In this document: positions 36,531 through 47,600 of the stretch, one piece after another
Layout of the letters: each line of letters opens with the position of its first letter
How positions within the stretch are numbered: the stretch's first letter is position 1
NCBI RefSeq assembly: GCF_037975245.1
Contig: NC_092568.1
Location: 4,723,001 to 4,787,000, forward strand
DNA: 64,000 nt
Reading direction: 5' to 3'
From: Apostichopus japonicus
Taxonomy: Eukaryota > Echinodermata > Holothuroidea > Aspidochirotida > Stichopodidae
Translations under genes and position numbers: made by a program
Notes under the pieces: model-generated
Told to the model about the DNA's origin: nothing
The model's database searches: none
The model's input: only the letters and a program-made list of their open reading frames with translations

Positions 36531-37615
36531 CGTCATACACACACACACACACGCACACACACTCCGCCTGCATGAATGCATAGGTTACGATTATCATAGA
36601 AACCAAAAATATGTATGACGCGAATAAGCTTACCTTATAAGGTCGTGATGTCAGATACATGTGAAGTGAAAGTGAAAGTAATACATTACGATTATCTGGG
36701 TGGTTTGATTTCATTCCGCAACGGGAAGTGCGCCTGCAGTGTTTAGCAGAGCTATTCAAGCTATATATATGCACTCGTTGGTGACATTGACAGCGTGTGG
36801 TGTGTAGGTCTATATAGTTTTCAGGATTATTCCATTATTATATTACCTTAGCATACCACGTTGGATGCGTGTGCACCATAGACTGTAAGAGAAGAGCGAT
36901 GGCGTGCTTGTGTTCCACGGCGATATTTAACAAAGGTAGTTATTTTACTGAGTCAGTATCAGGCATCTTATCATTTCAAGTTAACGAATGGGATGAATGA
37001 TTTACCTTATATGTGTTAGTACTAAAGGATGCCATAGCCTAAGGTATATGCCAGTAGAAGCCATGCTGTGTTTTGGTCATAATTAATGAATGGTTATAAT
37101 GCTTTCTATATAACACTAATGCATACGATTCATGTAGCACTGCTTCCCTAAGAAGCCCCCCCAAAAAACATTAGCATTATTGGAGACTATACACACAGGC
37201 AGTTGGAAGTCTGACCCCGTGACCTCGAAGAATGATCAACGATCACGCATATCATTAAATTTGAATTTGCCCGCATTTAACGTAAAGTCGGTCCTACGTT
37301 TCACTCACAGAATTTACAGACATTGATAGTTTACAACTTACCGGAACCTCACAGAATGGATTAAAAGTAATTCCAATGTATGGTAGGGCAAAGATACCCG
37401 AGAAAAAATCAACGAAAACCTATGAAACAACGATTGCAATCCAACTTCGTCCTCACACATGTATTCCTAACTGACACAAAATAGGTCAAAACGAACCAAC
37501 GAAAGAGAGTTACAGCAAAAAAGTTCTCCCATTTGTGGATCTTGTACTCTCCTACATGATGCTGTAAAGTTTCGGTGAAATGGTTGTCTAAGACGGCCAG
37601 TCACAAAACGATTAC
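36531..37615. other. No gene recognised; possible intron of the minus-strand gene
   Basis: A (CA)n run lies at about 36536-36560. If the candidate exon at 37616-37649 is real, this stretch would be its first intron. I found no following exon. Confidence 0.35.
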
Positions 37616-37649
37616 CTCGACTCGGCGATTTTGTTGCTGTCGCCGCCAT
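37616..37649 (-). CDS. Candidate first exon of a minus-strand gene (MAATATKSPSR)
   Basis: On the minus strand AAAATGGCGGCGACAGC contains a start codon in the context of the YY1 motif (AAnATGGCGGC), which often overlaps the start of housekeeping genes. The frame runs 11 codons to CGAG|GTAATC, a plausible donor. GC content is locally higher than the surroundings. Without a second exon or transcript it stays tentative. Confidence 0.4.
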
Positions 37650-39165
37650 TTTGAAATTAGGTAGACTTTCGCCAAGCCGTTTTCATGCTATGGGCTACTA
37701 CCTACAAGACTTCTCAAATCGTTTTCAATGTAGTGGAACCCATTCCTTTAGTGTACGGTCTATTAGGAATGTTAGGTTTTGTGGCGTGAAATTAAGTAAT
37801 TTAAGTTGTGCTAAGGTTTGGAAGAAATTTTGTCCCAAATTCTAATATATGATTAGGTAAAATGTGAAATTACTGAGAGCTGCGTATGGGAGGGGTAAGA
37901 GAGACAAAATGGGGGAGGGGGCAAGGGAGATGGTGTTTACTTTCTAGCTAAATTAATGGCGGTAACTATTAAGGTAACACAAATTTTCCCGAGTCTGTTG
38001 TCAAAACTGAAGGGGTCATACCACATGTCGAATATACAAAGGTAACATGGCCTAGGCCAAACCTTATTTCTAGTTGCTTTCTAAGGAACTTCCAACAATT
38101 CCGAATGATTTTTACCTACAATACCAAATGATTTATACTTACCCACTTACCATAATTCCACAGTAGCCCTTACTCAGTGAGATTCTGCAAAGCTGGGTAC
38201 TCATCTGTTGCTTATATTCATCAATAAATATCAGTTAACAGTTTTCCAGTCAATACCAATCCTTGTTTGGTTCATGTATCACACTACATAACCACTTGCC
38301 AATATTGAAGTTAAGTACTGTGGCTCGGGTAGGGGTGTGTTGTATAGGGGAGGGGTGTGGTGTTTTTAGGGGTTTTGGGGAGGAAATGTGGTGCTTAGCG
38401 GATTTGGGGAAGGGTTTGGAGTTTCCCAGCTTTGGGATGGGTGTGGTGTTCACCAGCTTTGGGAAGAGTTAGGGTATTTTGGAGGGATGAGGTGGTTTTG
38501 CCACATATGGGGACTTTAATTAAAAGCGGACTTTCAGTACACAGGACGCGTTTGGATACATTACGTTCTATGGATACTCTGACCAAATATTTTGAGTAGG
38601 GCTGTTTTCTTTTTCTTTTGCACATGCATAGTAGAACATTAGTCAACAGTGGAAATAGAGTTGCCTGGTCTTTTATTGATTTTATAACTGTAACAATAAG
38701 GCACTTTAAGCAACAGAAAAAAGAAAACAAAAAACATTTGGTGTGACACTCTCCATGAAAGAACATGTTTTAATGTCCTGTGAAAATATGGGCATGAAAT
38801 ATAAATTACTTTGATCACTTCAAAGTGAAATACTTTGTTCAAATGGAAGGAATAGCTTAACAAAATTTGAATACTTCTTGAAATGAAACTCACTTCATAC
38901 TGTGAAGACTTCATACAATAATATTGTCTGAAAAAAAATCACACACAATGTCAAGTGCATTATGACTGGAAGGGGTATTTCAAGGTGGCATAGTGAAGGC
39001 ATGACATAACAAAAACAGTTCAGGTGGCAGGATGGATAGTTTTGTAACTTTGAAATGGTGAGATATACCTGTGACATATAGCATAAGATTAAAATTAAAA
39101 GACAAATATATAAAAGTAAAAGGTAAGAGTAGAAAGTAAATAAATAAGTCCAAACTTGACATATA
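37650..39165. other. No gene recognised; G-rich stretch
   Basis: 38320-38510 is strongly G-rich on the + strand with repeated GGGTGTGGTGTT-like and GGGGAGG phrases, possibly able to form G-quadruplexes. Frames on both strands here lack domains. Confidence 0.4.
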
Positions 39166-39169
39166 ACTT

Positions 39170-39590
39170 TAACAACCTGGTCTTCTTCAGAAATAGGAGC
39201 ACCAATAGCATCCCAACGATTCATACTTCCTTTCATATAATTCAAATTATTTCCAACTGACTTGCCCTCTGCCATTTCAGTTCTGAGGTACTTTTTCTTG
39301 AGGTGAATTTTGTTGGTTAGAGAATCCTTTTCGAACAGAGTACGCAAGGCATCCTAAGCATCACTTGGTTTGTCACTTGTTGTAATTAATTCCAGCTGAC
39401 TAGATGCTATTGCAAGCACAATGATGAAAAATGCCAGTTGTGTCTTTTTCAAGTTTGCACTCTTCTACTTCTCACATACAGTAACCCCCAACTTTCCTGA
39501 GCCATCCTCATAGCCCACAGGCCTTTTGCAAGAAACAAATGTCTCATCTGGAAATTCCATGTCAGCCAGTTCGAGCCATCCATTTTGTTA
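39170..39590 (-). mobile_element. Copia-type gag remnant
   Basis: Minus-strand reading gives MDGSNWLTWNFQMRHLFLAK at about 39583-39524, then after frameshifts LFEKDSLTNKIHLKKKYLR and IGAPISEEDQVV (39347-39170). These are hallmarks of the Copia gag (UBN2-type) region. Stops and shifts separate the pieces. No protease, integrase or RT follows, so it is a fragment. Confidence 0.75.
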
Positions 39591-40040
39591 ATTTTCCACG
39601 TCATATCTTCTGTTGTTCCAGCCACATTGGTCAGTTGTCACGACTAAATTAACCAATTTAAGTACCGACATTTCCCAAGAAATGGTTCCAAAATCAGCAC
39701 ATAAATTCCAAACAACAATCTATTCTACAGAGTTAACTTCCAGTGTATGTGTCTGGGCCAATACCCTGTTCGAGTTAGCTAGAGAATAGGCATGAGACTG
39801 CTGAGTATATTACAGCCTGTTGCTGCACACAACTTGTTCTTTCTATAAGAGTATAACAGAAACTGAGGAAAAATGTAAATTACATATATATAGAAAACAA
39901 AATTGCTTAAAGGTAGCACACAAATAATACAACCTGATTAAACAAACAATAGTTTGGAGAAGAGTTGTAACAACAGGCACTTAACTGATCCACAGGCTGC
40001 ATTCCTTCTTACTACGGGTACATATAACAGAGCTAGTAAC
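39591..40040. other. No gene seen
   Basis: AT-rich sequence between the Copia remnant and a MITE; may include more of the dead Copia 5' region. Confidence 0.4.
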
Positions 40041-40044
40041 TTAA

Positions 40045-40848
40045 AGCAGCATTTTGCGTCCTCGACTATGATATTTCTGAACCTCACTGACTCCACTATG
40101 CCATAACGACATACATAACTAGCTTATCTATTTATATTTTACTTCAAATGGTGGCATAAAAGTCGAAAAAATTGCAACTTTCAACTTTGTTGTTCTCCAA
40201 GATATTTTCCGTTGGGAACCCAATAAACCTCGCCCATAATATGAATATTTAAACACTACGAACGTCATTGACAGATACGTAATATAACACCACGCTTGAT
40301 TTGTGTACAGTCTATATGGCTGTTGTACCAGGGAGTTGCATAACAACTCCCAACGCAAAGTCTTGAATCTATTTTTAGCAACGGTTCATAACTAAACCTG
40401 CATCTCTGATTGGTTGAATTCAAACTAGTGGGTTTGGGAACTGAATGCGATTTAATTTTGTATGTGGAATACTCGCCAATTAACGTTTTTGGCAGGGGAA
40501 AACTTGGCTAATATCTTAATTTGCTGTTTTGTGATTTGATGTATGTAAAAAACTCGATGGACATGTCAAAAAAGTAGAAAACGGCGACCAAACGCAAAAT
40601 GCTCATGAATAAACATACTATTCACTGATTGGTGGAATTCAAACTAGTGGATTTGGAGATATGAAAACTTTGTCGAGGACACTTTTACTCGTTATCGATA
40701 TAAATCGTTAATTACTCGCTAATTAACGCTCTTGGCAGGGTGAAACTTGGATGGTATCTTGGTTTGCTGTTTTATAATTGATACATGTAAAAAAATCGAT
40801 GCACATGTTAAAAAGGTGGAAAAAAGCGACCCAACGCAAAATGCTGCT
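40045..40848. mobile_element. TTAA-flanked MITE (804 bp) with internal duplication
   Basis: Terminal inverted repeat AGCAGCATTTTGCGT at 40045 and its inverse ACGCAAAATGCTGCT ending 40848, flanked by TTAA at 40041-40044 and 40849-40852. TTAA targets are typical of piggyBac and Kolobok superfamilies. Inside, a unit of about 215 bp starting CTGATTGGT(T/G)GAATTCAAAC is duplicated in tandem, and an internal ACGCAAAATGCT marks the junction. No transposase is present. Confidence 0.8.
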
Positions 40849-40852
40849 TTAA

Positions 40853-42399
40853 AGATATATAGTATTAAATAGAATGTGAGACTACATTTATTAACAGATT
40901 TCTATAAATAAACTCTTATATGAAGACTTCAGATATGAGGATAATAAACATGAGGATGTAATAAACTCTGGAAGCTCTCTGGGCTAATACTTAATACCAG
41001 TGGAACTGCATTTTGCAATGTTAGTCATTATACATAACAAAACAAATCTAATAGTGAATGAAACTTTTCTTCTTTTTGGGAATAACTCTTTTTTGGTCAT
41101 ATATACATGGGAAGCACCTTAGAGAAATCTGTGTGTGACACACACACATAGGGAAGACTGTACGTGAATGACTAACTAAGTACTTCTACTACTGTACCTA
41201 TCATAGAAAACAACATAACAATAAAAAGATCGTAAACTCTCGTTAACAGCAAAACATGTTGTCACAAAATGATCCCTGATATTGTTTTAAGTCACCTGGA
41301 ATTATAAGTAGCTATGTACAACTACATGGCTCTATGAGGTGCAATTGTTCTCAAGTACCAGCAGTAGGTCTAACTGTAATAGCAACAAGTAAAAAGTGTA
41401 AGCAGTATAAAGCAAGCTAGTTTTATTTCTGTGTTACGTATCTTGCTCTACATATTAAGAATAGGGAATTGGGCCTAGACTTAAGTCATGGATCTAATAC
41501 CGGTCTTGAACACTTGTAACAAAGTGACATTGAAATGGATCCCGATCCCAGCATGGAGGAAATTTTCACCCAGTCCAGCTTTAATAAAACTCATAATAAG
41601 CCATGATCTTAACTTATACATAGTACAAAGGCAGTCTACTAGTACTACTAATAATTTTTGTATAATAATAATAATACTAAATTGTATCTTATGCAGTCCA
41701 AATATTTTCAAGAACAGGCCCCTTAGAATTATTACACAAGGACAAGAAGGCGTAGGCTAAGAACTAAAGGTTATAAGCCTTAGTCCATTATTAAAATTGG
41801 ACTAAACTATGCAGGTATTCTAGTATTACTAAAACTAGGCTAGGGCCTACCTGTAGTAAAAACTTGTCGTAGTATATTACTTTAGTAAATACAAAAGTAC
41901 TAGGCCTATAGGCTAGCCTAGGCTTGTACTAGGAGTAATATTACTGTCCGCTATGCCCTCGAATTTTTAAATTTTAACTATTTAGTAGCAATCAGTAGTA
42001 CCGTGACTTATCAACTCTCTGATTTTTCCATATTAACGCAAAAAAATGAAGGGAATCTATGCCGAATAGAAAGATTACGAAAAATACGAGACGTTGCAAA
42101 TCTAGCACTAGCTACATCATAGTCGACATATAGCGCTAGGCTGCACGTTATAGGATACGGTGCTTTCGTGTATATGTGTATTATGTACGTTAGGATACAT
42201 GTATTAGGGGCAACCAAAACCACATAGGAGCACCATTTTCGTTGACCAAAAAATCACACTTTTCGGGGGAGTTACAACTTTTCTGAAAAATATGAGTAAG
42301 ATTCAAGCTTATATATTACAAAAATGCTATTTTTACGGTTAAAAGTTGTCTAAGACGCGAAAGTCACATAACGATAGACGTCGACTCGATTTGACTTAC
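40853..42399. other. No gene confirmed; candidate intron of the minus-strand gene
   Basis: A minus-strand stretch around 41480-41590 has a fairly gene-like composition, but no convincing acceptor/donor pair. Many TAGGCCTA-type words lie at 41840-41930. Confidence 0.35.
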
Positions 42400-42573
42400 C
42401 TTTATGTTTTTGCGTTGGTCGTCGATAAGAAAATGCACTGTTCTATTGGTAAAATCTTCGTTTCTTTCCGGAAATGATCGTATTTGAGTCTCTAAAGTAT
42501 CCTTTATAGAGCTACGATACTCGTAAACCCGAATGACATTGGGATGTTTGCGAATTTTACCGATTACATCCAT
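42400..42573 (-). CDS. Candidate first coding exon of a minus-strand gene
   Basis: On the minus strand an ATG opens 58 codons (MDVIGKIRKHPNVIRVYEYR at the start, DDQRKNIK at the end) and closes at AAG|GTAAGTC, an almost perfect splice donor in phase 0. Composition is charged and protein-like, without low complexity. I do not recognise the family. Sequence just upstream looks like a promoter with an ETS-type site. Downstream exons would lie at lower coordinates and were not found. Confidence 0.5.
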
Positions 42574-42670
42574 ACATGGAAGTAGCGAACCGAAGTCCGT
42601 AGAACCGGATTTGCGCGAAACAATTACTTCCGGGTAAAGTAGCTGTGCTCGAAAATTTGCTAGTAACGGT
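42574..42670 (-). promoter_or_regulatory. Candidate promoter with ETS-type site
   Basis: ACCCGGAAGT on the minus strand (42626-42635), about 55 bp upstream of the candidate ATG, matches the ETS/GABP consensus common in housekeeping promoters. CpG dinucleotides are locally frequent (GCGCGAAA, CCGGAT, CGAACCG). Confidence 0.35.
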
Positions 42671-42697
42671 CATATATTGAGGTCAGACTCCCAACTG

Positions 42698-42835
42698 CAG
42701 GGACGTAGCTAAGGCCTGATGATTAGGGGGGGGGGGTGTAGTGGCTGAAATTCCAACTGGATGGGTTTTGAAGCCAGAAAATCCGACTGCTGCCTTGTAG
42801 GCTACCCCCCCCCCCCCCGCGCTACTCGTCAACGA
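42698..42835. mobile_element. hAT-like MITE remnant (uncertain)
   Basis: GCAGGGACGTAGCTAAGG followed by a G run at one side, and a long C run followed by GCGCTACTCGTC at the other, resemble ends of the MITEs elsewhere in the window. Target duplications are not evident. Confidence 0.3.
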
Positions 42836-42839
42836 TACG

Positions 42840-44572
42840 GTCAGTCAGACACCCCATCTTTCGCGACTACACTTTTGTTCCGAACTTTTCTCGATACATT
42901 TGCACCCACTGGCCTTCACTTCACAAACTTATTAATCATTCTGGTTAGGCTAGTAAGCAATTGAGTATAAGTTATCTGAATGAAGGCTACATAGACTACT
43001 AACTACAAAAGCTATGTTAGTGTAACAAAGGGGAAAACTTTTTTTCAACAAATTGTATTCGACGACATAGTGAATTACTAAAAAATATCAATCTGCCTAT
43101 CATCTTCGTCAAGGACCAATATAGTTCTTAGAAATAAGTATAATATCATTCTCTAAAAACATACAGTTTTCAGTAGATGCGGTTCTCACGTAGGCCTTTA
43201 TATAAATTGGATATGGACAAATTCGGTGGCGATATACGCCAACCCGTATTAACTAATAACCTGAAAGTTAACTCTGCTCTAAGATGAATAGACAAAGTTC
43301 GAAGATAAAACAACTACTACCGTGACTAAAACTAGCAGTGCTTTCTTTATCAGCCATATGCATATAATATAGCTGTAAAGGGCGCTAATATTCAATTTTA
43401 GTCAGCCTGACTCTGCCAATGCGAAACCGTACCCGGGAAATATCCCTAGGGCAGGGAGGAAATATCCCTAGGGCGGGGAGGATACTAAGTATCGCCCACA
43501 TGTTACATACACCAAATTATTAACCCAATAATTTTTTAAGGAAAGTGCAACCTTCGATGGTGTTAAAATCAAGAGGTTTCTCAACATCATTGATTTCTCG
43601 GACACTGTACAATTGAGATAATCAGTTGTAACTAGTTAAACCTAGCCTAGGGCCCAATGGAAGTTGGACAAGCCGATACTTTGAAGAATATAATTTGTAC
43701 AACAAAAAATGAATAAAAGGGAAGGGGTGGTTTAACTATTCCCTTCTTGAATGTTGAAACCATGTGGTTGAATGATGCGAAGGCGTAGGATCCACAAACG
43801 TTCTCTGCTGAGGCGAACTGTATCGGAGCGGTCACTGATCCAAAATAGTGTGTTTACGAAGTTTGAAATGTCGCCCAAGTCGAGTTTCCAAGAATCCGAT
43901 TCCGGAAAGTGGACCTTGCAGACAATGTATCTGGAGGGAATAGAACCATACGCTGATAGTAATTTGGCAAAGAGGGGCAGATTGGGATGGAAAGTGACAA
44001 CAAGAGGACTTCTGGACTTTGTTTTCAGTTACCCTGGGCTCCTCTCCCAGGAGAGTGGATTTACGGAGAGAGCTCTTTGAACGACTTGGTGAACACTCCT
44101 AGCACTGTGTCCACTGACAATGAGATCCAACTTTAGGTTCTTTTCATGGTGAAGAAAAGAAGAATTATTACAGCAAATTCAGTCAAACTCGAGTAAGCTT
44201 TACGAACTGTGCACCCAGTATGACGGCGTGAAAAAATGGCATTTTCACAGTTTAATGACGTAATGAACTACGTTGGCTAAATTGAAGTATAAGATCGATG
44301 TGGTTCCCCCTGATAGGCCTGTATCAATTTTAAAGTAAATTTAGTGCTTTTTACATTTGCAACTTGGGAAATTGATAATAACGCTAAGTGTAATGTTTGA
44401 AGAATTACAACAGCAAGCCCTGGCAAATATGCAACTTTTCTGTTTTCCAGTCGAAGCAGTACAGATTCTGTGATCCAGTGGTCATGGGCCTAGATAAGTG
44501 TATTGTTGCTTGAAAAATCTTCCTAAACAATGTTGAGACACTTTCTTATCTAAAAATGTTAATTTATTTCAG
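42840..44572. other. Upstream flank of gene B; start exon not found
   Basis: Includes a small tandem duplication of GGGAAATATCCCTAGGGC near 43436-43485. A 102-codon frame at 43772-44080 has no recognised domain. The ATG exon of gene B should lie here or further upstream. There is no similarity to the gene A flank. Confidence 0.4.
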
Positions 44573-44653
44573 AATGTTCTGATCGCAAGTCCTCAACTGC
44601 CGTGAGGATACTTTTCTTCTTTACAGTACTTTCACATATACTGGATCAATCAG
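44573..44653 (+). CDS. Gene B leader (signal peptide) exon
   Basis: Acceptor ATTTATTTCAG, donor AATCAG|GTAGGT, 81 nt in phase 1. Encodes CSDRKSSTAVRILFFFTVLS followed by HILDQS: a basic start, hydrophobic core and polar end, as in a signal peptide. The leader of gene A is unrelated in sequence. Confidence 0.65.
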
Positions 44654-47600
44654 GTAGGTATTATCTATTATCTATCTATCCGTCTGTTTGTTTACCTACA
44701 ACGCGTACTAAACACCACCGCACGTCTCGTTACTAGAACTCGGAAATATTAACACATTACCCTACCATGATCGAACTCCACTGGCTCTTGATACGTGAAC
44801 GAATCAACTACAAACTACTTCTGATGGTGTTCAAATGTATGCACAATGTAGGACCACGCTACCCCACCAACTTGTTTCAGCTCCGACCATCATCCACACG
44901 CTCACTTCGCTCTAATTCATTGCTGATGTTACTTATCCATAGAGTAAAAACACAGACTTACGACTTGAGAACGTTCGCATCCAGTGCACCGTGCCTGTGG
45001 AACTCACTTCCAGAACATGTAAAAATGTGCAATACTGTGAACGGTTTCAAATCAGCAAATCTTTTCACCAAAGCATATATGTTATAATTATTATTATTAT
45101 GTTAAGCGCTAAGAGAATTATTTCATAGTTTGTTTGGCGCTATACAAAAATGATCTATTATTATTATTATTGTATTGTTTTGGCTGTCAGCATGCAAGAT
45201 TTACTATGTCAAGTATTCATATGTACAGCCTAGACAATTAAACACATCGTACTTCCAAAGCTGCCGATTTGCAAATTGCTCATTGCTCCGAGTCAGAGCC
45301 CAGATAGTCCTTGTCCAAGATAAATGGGCTCAAACCGGTCGGAGTCCTAAAGGATCCGGAGTTCAGACCTTCACGAGGTTATGTCAAAGTCTGAGCTGTA
45401 TGGACTTAGAAGACTGTTTACAGTCGAAAGTTTACTTTTCAGGACCATCTCTGCCCAGAACTATTCTTATATATATATCATATATTCTTCAGTGAAACAC
45501 AGTGAGGCATCCTTTCCTTTTTGTTACCCATGCAGGTATAGCCTTATATCGCCTAATAATCAGCCAGAAATACGGCTTGAAAAGTATACCAATTAATAGC
45601 TTTTCAAACTTTTTAAGAATTGCTTCTCATATTATTTTAAAGGTTTTATAGCTACCACCAATGACTTCCATAATTCATAAGCATAATTCATAATGTGAGT
45701 GTGTGTTTATGATGGCAAGTTTAAGGTAGTCATTTTATCCCATCGTAAGTGATTTGTACGGAACGTCAGGTTACTGAGGTCAGGTGTTTTACTTGCCTAC
45801 AATCGTTTCTTTACAGAAAGCAACGTTCTTTTGTGTAACCCACAACAATATGTACACATTCATCAACAAGGAACGATTTACTGCAGCGTGTCTAAGCCTA
45901 TATACGGCTTCTACTGGTATTTTGAAGATAACCCACAATCCATAGTAACAATGTTGGAAGACAGTCAGGCCGGGCCTAGGAGTAAAACATTAAGGATTGC
46001 TCGCAATGGATCTCTGATATTCAGTAACGTTTCCCTGAGTGACGAAGGACAGTTTAGAGTCGATGCTATTCTTGACGCTGGTGGCGATGTATCCGCCTAC
46101 ATTGATCTTGTTGTAATAGGTAAGTAATGTATACAGGCTATACTGTTATAGAGAAATATGTCTAAGCAGATGCGAAAGTACCCCACCCAAACTTGAGTTT
46201 ATAATTACCCTTTCATTGTTTCCATTTGACATGAAGTCGTTTTAAGGAATAGTCCATCTGTTTCTTAGCTTAATGCTTTGCCAAAGGACCGTCATTGCCA
46301 ACTGCCAAACATTAAAGGAAGGTTTCCAAAGTTTTAATTCCGATTCGGTACTCCATATTGATTACGTTATAAATCATTTAGGTACTTGTGTGCTGTTGGA
46401 ATATGTTTTGAAAAGAAAGTCGATGAATCCAGTTCCCTGTGTTACGTTGGAATGCGAGAGGTCTCGATAACTAATTTTTAACGAGACACAAGCCTGGGTT
46501 CGTTTTTGAGAGGAACACAGACAAATTGACGAGTTTAGAGAATTTAAATGAGAACGTAAACTATATTGAACAATGGAGTTTGAACCAACAACAACAAATG
46601 GTAATTACAAATATATAGAAAATTACTCACAAACTTAACAAGATAGGATACACTTTAAAACACGCTGGTCTCTTCCAACGGCGATATCCCTCAGCGGCCA
46701 CGACCTTGATGACGACGATTCTCGGTCCGTTGTACTGCGAAATTCACTGGTCCTCGACGAAGTTTCTCGCGATCCCAGAAACAGCAGTCACCTTCTTTCC
46801 GGTGATGCTCCAAAATAGAAGACGGACTTCCAGCCACAATCGAGTGAAGCACAGGTCGAACTTCTCGCCGACTAAATATTACCAGAGTCAGTCCAAAATC
46901 AGCTTTATAGCCACCAACTCCTGGCGTAACGAACTTCCTCAACGGAGACAGAAATTCTTCACCTTCTCCGAAATAACGACTGGAAAACTGTAGTTTCACA
47001 GCAAAGTCCTCTTCAAACTTCTGAATGGAAGTGCAGAATCAATCTTGGTATCGATATCTCAATCCCTCAGAAATTACTGGCAGTTGAGCACTGACAATAT
47101 TTAGTAGAATGGTATAATATGTGTCGTCGCTTGTATTCGTTCAGAAACTCAGAAACTCTCCGATCTGGGCGGGTTTTTATACGATTCGTCAGGTCAAGAA
47201 TCATCTAGATCTTTCTCGATACACCTGAGTAACAATTCGACCCAGTTTCTACGTTCACGGAAGTCCTTTGCATATATCGCGAACATTCCAGAGAATCCAC
47301 GAAGATGTGTGCACAGCGCAACGGGACTTCACGTAAACCGACGTTAACCCGAGACCAGCGTGTCATCATAAGGAATATACCAGAACAATCGTTTATTATA
47401 ACATTCTGACACGGTAACCCGACCTAATTTCTCAAATATTGATTGATCACGTAGGCAATTCAAATACTTTCTATAATATAACATTAGGTTCCTTACTAGC
47501 AGTGACTAGTGTTAGGCTACAATGGGCCCTCGTAACACCTGGAATCCTTTAATTTTACCCTAGTATGTCTCAATGATTACGCAAGTGTCAGACAAGCCAC

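Noticed and set aside
41481-41711. Minus-strand frame as a second exon of the 42.5-kb candidate gene
   Set aside because: Part looks gene-like, but splice sites are weak and the frame includes AT-rich Ile runs.
43772-44080. 102-codon frame upstream of gene B
   Set aside because: No recognised domain, no hydrophobic leader, and no donor in the phase needed by the leader exon was convincing.
46691-46999. Overlapping frames on both strands as genes
   Set aside because: No domain, no gene A counterpart, and they lie in an insertion-rich intron segment.
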